From: Promethearchaeota archaeon
Lineage (GTDB): Archaea; Asgardarchaeota; Lokiarchaeia; Sigynarchaeales; SOKP01
Assembly (NCBI GenBank): GCA_019057775.1
Contig: JAHLWT010000309.1
Location: 1 to 18,452 of the forward strand
Length of the DNA: 18,452 nucleotides
Reading direction: 5' to 3'
In this document: in pieces, positions 15,171 through 18,452 of the stretch
How positions within the stretch are numbered: the first letter of the stretch is position 1
Layout of the letters: every line of letters starts with the position of its first letter
Position numbers and translations under genes: made by a program
The notes under the pieces: generated by a model
The model's database searches: none
Seen by the model: the letters and a program-made list of their open reading frames with translations, nothing else
What the model was told of the DNA's origin: nothing

Positions 15171-16721
15171 CTATTTTAACTCGCGTTTTAATATTTTTCC
15201 AGTAGCACTAGTTGGCAAATCATCCCTTATCTCGATATATTTTGGAACTTTATATTTTGCCAGCCTTTCAATCAAATAATTACGAACTTTCTCTTTAGAT
15301 GTGTTTTTTCCAGGCTTTAAAGTTATAAAAGCTTTTCCCACTTCACCCCATTTTTCATCAGGTACTCCAATTACTGCTGCTAAATCAACAGCAGGATGCT
15401 TAAAAAGTAATTCTTCTATTTCAACGGGATAGATATTTTCACCACCGCTAATATACATCTCTTTTCTTCGGCCCACAATATAAAAATACCCCTCTTCATC
15501 TTGCATAGCAAGATCTCCAGTATGAACCCAACCATCTGATTCAATTGTCTTTTTAGTTTCTTCTGGTTCATCCCAATATCCGGAGAATATGTGAGGCCCT
15601 TTAAGTAATAATTCTCCAACATTTCCCTGTTTTACCCTCTTATTCGTTTGAGTTTCAATAATTTTCATATCACAGTGGAAAACAGGTAAACCTACTGAGG
15701 TTCGTTTCTCCTTAATTCGGTTTTCAGGAAAGTAAAAATTGTTAGGCCCAACTTCAGTTAAGCCATAACCCATCTTAAATGGTTTATTTTTTGCCCAATA
15801 CTTTTCCATAATAGCTACAGGGCAGGGGGCACCGCCAGAAATGAATGTTTTAACGGATTTAAGATTAGTAGAATTAAACTTTGGACTATTAGCAATCACA
15901 TGAAACATGGTTGGAACCCCTATCACAATAGTACATTTTTCTTGTTCAATAACATTTAAAGTCTCTTCTGGGTTGAATTCGCCCATCAGAATTGTTTTTG
16001 CGCCAAGATGATAAAAAGGAACAAGAAGCACATTCCAGCCACCTGTATGAAATAACGGAAAAAGAAGAGGTTGAACATCATCGGAATTTAAGCTCCAAGA
16101 TAGAATTGTGTTTACAGAATTCCAATAAATCATTCGATGAGAAAGGATAGCTCCTTTTGGCAGACCTGTTGTTCCACCAGTAAATAAAATAAGATGAGGA
16201 TCTTCGAATTTAATAGTTGGTTTTTTAAATATGGATTCGGAAACTTCATTCATTAATATTTGAGATGAAGGATCATTTTGTATTGATCTTTTTCCCATTA
16301 CAATGTTATCATCAATTAAATTTTTTTCTTTTATATCGTTCGTCTGAGATTCCAATCCAGAATCATAAAAGAGGAGTGAAGGTTTTGTTTTCTTAATTAA
16401 ATATTCCAACTCTTGAACAGAGAGTCTAATATTAAAAGGTACTAATATAGCTCCAATTTTTCCTGTTGCTAAGAAAAGATCTATACATTCAATCCGATTA
16501 GTAGAGAGCATCGCAATACGATCTCCTTTGGTAATACCTTTGTTCAATAAAACTTGAGCAAGTTGTTTAGCTCGAACATTAAGCTCGTTATACGTGTATC
16601 TTTTTTTATTTATAAAATCAACTATAGCTTCTTGATTTGGAGTTAATATAGCACGTCGTCCTGACCAATCCCCAATCCAAGAAAAATCTTTAACAATCGA
16701 ATAATCTTCTCCTTTAAGCAT
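15171..16721 (-). CDS. AMP-forming acyl-CoA synthetase
   Basis: 516 residues, full length for the class I adenylate-forming family. Motifs in order: ATP-binding FTGGTTGLPKGAILSH (180-195), MGYGLTEVGPNN, WVHTGDLA, hinge GRRKEMYISGGENIYPVEIE, and the C-terminal PTSATGKILKREL with catalytic K509. The reaction is acid + ATP + CoA to acyl-CoA + AMP + PPi. A medium-chain, aromatic or similar acid is plausible, but motif reading does not settle the substrate. It lacks the winged-helix extension of the synthetase at the left edge and belongs to a different branch (no NRPE/LINTRQR signature). It is the first gene of a two-gene operon with the FabH-like enzyme. A perfect A/T inverted repeat lies upstream at 16834-16854. 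Confidence 0.92.
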   Translation of the reverse strand: MLKGEDYSIVKDFSWIGDWSGRRAILTPNQEAIVDFINKKRYTYNELNVRAKQLAQVLLNKGITKGDRIAMLSTNRIECIDLFLATGKIGAILVPFNIRLSVQELEYLIKKTKPSLLFYDSGLESQTNDIKEKNLIDDNIVMGKRSIQNDPSSQILMNEVSESIFKKPTIKFEDPHLILFTGGTTGLPKGAILSHRMIYWNSVNTILSWSLNSDDVQPLLFPLFHTGGWNVLLVPFYHLGAKTILMGEFNPEETLNVIEQEKCTIVIGVPTMFHVIANSPKFNSTNLKSVKTFISGGAPCPVAIMEKYWAKNKPFKMGYGLTEVGPNNFYFPENRIKEKRTSVGLPVFHCDMKIIETQTNKRVKQGNVGELLLKGPHIFSGYWDEPEETKKTIESDGWVHTGDLAMQDEEGYFYIVGRRKEMYISGGENIYPVEIEELLFKHPAVDLAAVIGVPDEKWGEVGKAFITLKPGKNTSKEKVRNYLIERLAKYKVPKYIEIRDDLPTSATGKILKRELK

Positions 16722-16833
16722 TCCTACATTCCACCATCAATTTTAAGTATAATGAAAATTTAAAAGCGTATTTTTTACTTTGTTCATAATTTAACTTTTA
16801 AATCATTTAAAGATTTAAATTTAAGTAAATGAG

Positions 16834-16854
16834 CTATTTTTTTTGAAAAAATAG
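16834..16854. repeat. Perfect 9-base A/T inverted repeat
   Basis: CTATTTTTT (16834-16842) and AAAAAATAG (16846-16854) are exact reverse complements separated by three bases. They lie between the end of the solute-binding protein gene and the start of the acyl-CoA synthetase operon. It could form a weak terminator hairpin for the former or a binding site for the latter. Confidence 0.35.
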
Positions 16855-16869
16855 GAATCAGAAAAAATT

Positions 16870-16878
16870 AAAAAAAAA
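16870..16878 (-). terminator. Oligo-T terminator after the solute-binding protein gene
   Basis: Nine T on the minus strand begin 24 bases after the stop codon at 16902. Confidence 0.45.
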
Positions 16879-16901
16879 TTTTAAATTAAATTTAAGTGTT
16901 T

Positions 16902-18452
16902 TTAATGAATTTTCTTCTTTCGCATTATTACGTACACAACTGATACAACAGACACAGCAGAAACGATAATGGTAATTCCGATCGAGAATCCAGGGATAGG
17001 TGGTTGTGATGGAAATCCTGTATATCTAAGATTTGTATATGAGGTTGCACCCCAATAAGCACTCATCTCCCAATCTTTCCATATAACAAATCCCTCTTTA
17101 CTTTGTGAAACAAAGATCCACGGATATTGATAATTCTGAGACCAATTGGCGATCTTATTCATTACTCCGCCTCTTGCAGTATCATTTGTCAGATACATTT
17201 CATGTACCCATTGATCAGTTTCTGTGGCATACGTGAAAGCTAAATTGAAGTCTGGCCAATAATTACTATCGCCTACGAGGGGACCGGCCCAATTTGGAGG
17301 TCGCCATTTTCCATCATCTGGGTCTGCATAGTATGCATCTATCCACCCTTCAGAAATAATTTCAGGAATGTTCCAATCAAGAGGCCATGCGTCTGCTGAA
17401 AATACAGGGAATCCTGTAAGCCAATATGTTTGACATTCTGTCCATATAGTGGTCGAAAGTTTATATCCGGTCGCTCCTGTTTCATCTTCTAGTGTAATTC
17501 CAATGTCTTCAAGAGAAGTTTGAAACACATTTTTCAGTGTTTCAAAATTATCATCCCAATAAAATTCAAGTGACCATATTGGTACTGCTCCACCCACGCC
17601 ATTTGCAACATCCTGCCAATCAGAATCAGTACTACTCGCTGTTAAACTTCGATTTACACAAATAGGTCCGAAAACAGGATCATTTAATAAAGTCTCCCGT
17701 GCTATAGTGAGATTATGATATGCAATTGGTATAGTATCATCGTAATAAATATTGGTAACGCCCAATGCACTTGCACGTACCGCACGTCCATTTAAACCGA
17801 CATTAATATATTTATCATAATCGAATGCATAAGACATCGCTTTACGGAGTGCCCGAGGTACTCCATCTGGTGTATTCCCTGAAGGATAACCTGATAAGTA
17901 TGTAGTGCTATAGTTAATTACACCCCACGCTTGATCCCACCACGTTTCATCAATACAATTTAAAGTGATTGCTGTGATATAATCAGATGGTTTGGCCTCC
18001 ATGTATCTAATTTTATTATTCGACATAACATCATCATAATCAACAGGAGTAAAGAAATTGTCAAGTGCATAATCTATTGCATTTGTCATCAACGCCGTGT
18101 TACGAGATTCTATACCTAATGTACCCGCTGGCCATGTAATTATGTCAATAAAATCTGCATCGTACCATCCAGCATCTTCAAGAGCAGTTCCATTCCAATA
18201 ATTAGGATTTTTTTGCAGAGAACCGCCTCCTGGCTCAGCAGCTTCATCATGTTCTACATACATATAAGATCCTGTCCCAATCATATGGTCTGGATAGAGA
18301 GGATCATCATTATCAAACCCATAAATACCTCTATCCCAAAAGTCTGCATAAGTTTCCATTGAAATGTATCTTATTAACCCTACTGAAGTCATTCCATACA
18401 TATTCCAATCATTGAATTCAATCCTAATTTCTCCACCAGAGGCTTGATCATC
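16902..18452 (-). CDS. Family 5 (peptide-type) extracellular solute-binding protein, membrane anchored (partial, N-terminus off right edge)
   Basis: 516 codons are visible and the frame is open through the right edge (it begins DDQASGGEIRIEFNDW), so the ATG at 18401 is internal. SBP_bac_5-like features include GTGSYMYVEHDEA (compare the GTGPY segment of OppA/DppA proteins), QKNPNYWNG, and ALRKAMSYAFDYDKYI. The composition, rich in Trp, Tyr, Asp and Asn, fits an extracellular domain. The C-terminus has a Pro linker (PSQPPIPGF), one hydrophobic helix (SIGITIIVSAVSVVSVVYVI) and a basic tail MRKKKIH, placing the binding domain outside and the tail in the cytoplasm. This anchor replaces the lipid anchor of bacterial relatives and is common in archaea, including Asgard lineages. 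No permease or ATPase gene is in the window. Ligand unknown; peptides or other small organics are possible. Confidence 0.87.
   Translation of the reverse strand, partial: DDQASGGEIRIEFNDWNMYGMTSVGLIRYISMETYADFWDRGIYGFDNDDPLYPDHMIGTGSYMYVEHDEAAEPGGGSLQKNPNYWNGTALEDAGWYDADFIDIITWPAGTLGIESRNTALMTNAIDYALDNFFTPVDYDDVMSNNKIRYMEAKPSDYITAITLNCIDETWWDQAWGVINYSTTYLSGYPSGNTPDGVPRALRKAMSYAFDYDKYINVGLNGRAVRASALGVTNIYYDDTIPIAYHNLTIARETLLNDPVFGPICVNRSLTASSTDSDWQDVANGVGGAVPIWSLEFYWDDNFETLKNVFQTSLEDIGITLEDETGATGYKLSTTIWTECQTYWLTGFPVFSADAWPLDWNIPEIISEGWIDAYYADPDDGKWRPPNWAGPLVGDSNYWPDFNLAFTYATETDQWVHEMYLTNDTARGGVMNKIANWSQNYQYPWIFVSQSKEGFVIWKDWEMSAYWGATSYTNLRYTGFPSQPPIPGFSIGITIIVSAVSVVSVVYVIMRKKKIH

Noticed and set aside
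16834..16854. Inverted repeat as an insertion-sequence end or attachment site
   Set aside because: It is pure A/T, has no second copy or target duplication that I can see, and no transposase or integrase gene is nearby.
1..18452. tRNA, rRNA or CRISPR array
   Set aside because: No GC-rich cloverleaf, rRNA-like stretch or regularly spaced repeat was seen on either strand.

Overview
The window is strongly AT-rich and looks archaeal. TATA-like boxes sit about 30-45 bases before start codons, purine-rich GGTG/GGAG ribosome sites precede several starts, and oligo-T tracts follow stop codons. A solute-binding protein anchored by one C-terminal membrane helix, winged-helix domains fused to enzymes, and many stand-alone acyl-CoA enzymes beside soluble molybdoenzymes fit an anaerobic Asgard (Lokiarchaeia-like) archaeon. 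That placement is inferred from gene style, not from a marker gene.

Layout. The left edge (minus strand) holds the N-terminal half of a FATP/FadD6-type acyl-CoA synthetase with a winged-helix domain fused in front. A divergent promoter region follows, then a plus-strand pair: a DmsA-like molybdopterin oxidoreductase and a four-cluster DmsB-like ferredoxin, overlapping by ATGA. Next is a MaoC-type enoyl-CoA hydratase 2. A 383-base stretch with coding-like debris comes before a minus-strand toxin-antitoxin-like pair whose toxin is frameshifted. A minus-strand protein with a winged helix and several Cys clusters follows, then a plus-strand crotonase, a decayed N-terminal fragment of a molybdopterin oxidoreductase (minus), a 2,4-dienoyl-CoA reductase-like flavoenzyme (plus), and a short decayed fragment of a second copy of that flavoenzyme. 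The right third is all minus strand: a second molybdopterin oxidoreductase with its ferredoxin (again ATGA overlap), an acyl-CoA synthetase with a FabH-like ketoacyl synthase 5 bases downstream, and a peptide-type solute-binding protein running off the right edge.

Function. The genes fit an anaerobic acyl-CoA locus. Two AMP-forming ligases would activate acids. A hydratase, a crotonase of isomerase type and a flavin/Fe-S enoyl- or dienoyl-CoA reductase would process unsaturated acyl-CoAs. A ketoacyl synthase would condense acyl units. Two soluble molybdoenzyme/ferredoxin pairs would handle electrons or a substrate redox step. Neither pair shows a DmsC/NrfD-type anchor or a twin-arginine signal, so both probably work in the cytoplasm. 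The two molybdoenzymes appear to have different metal ligands (Ser versus Asp), so they probably have different substrates.

Unusual points: the winged-helix/acyl-CoA synthetase fusion; a crotonase lacking both catalytic glutamates; debris of duplicated molybdoenzyme and flavoenzyme genes; and two frame breaks at A/T homopolymers (start of the first molybdoenzyme, middle of the toxin), each repaired by one added base, which may be assembly errors. No rRNA, tRNA, CRISPR array or insertion sequence was seen.
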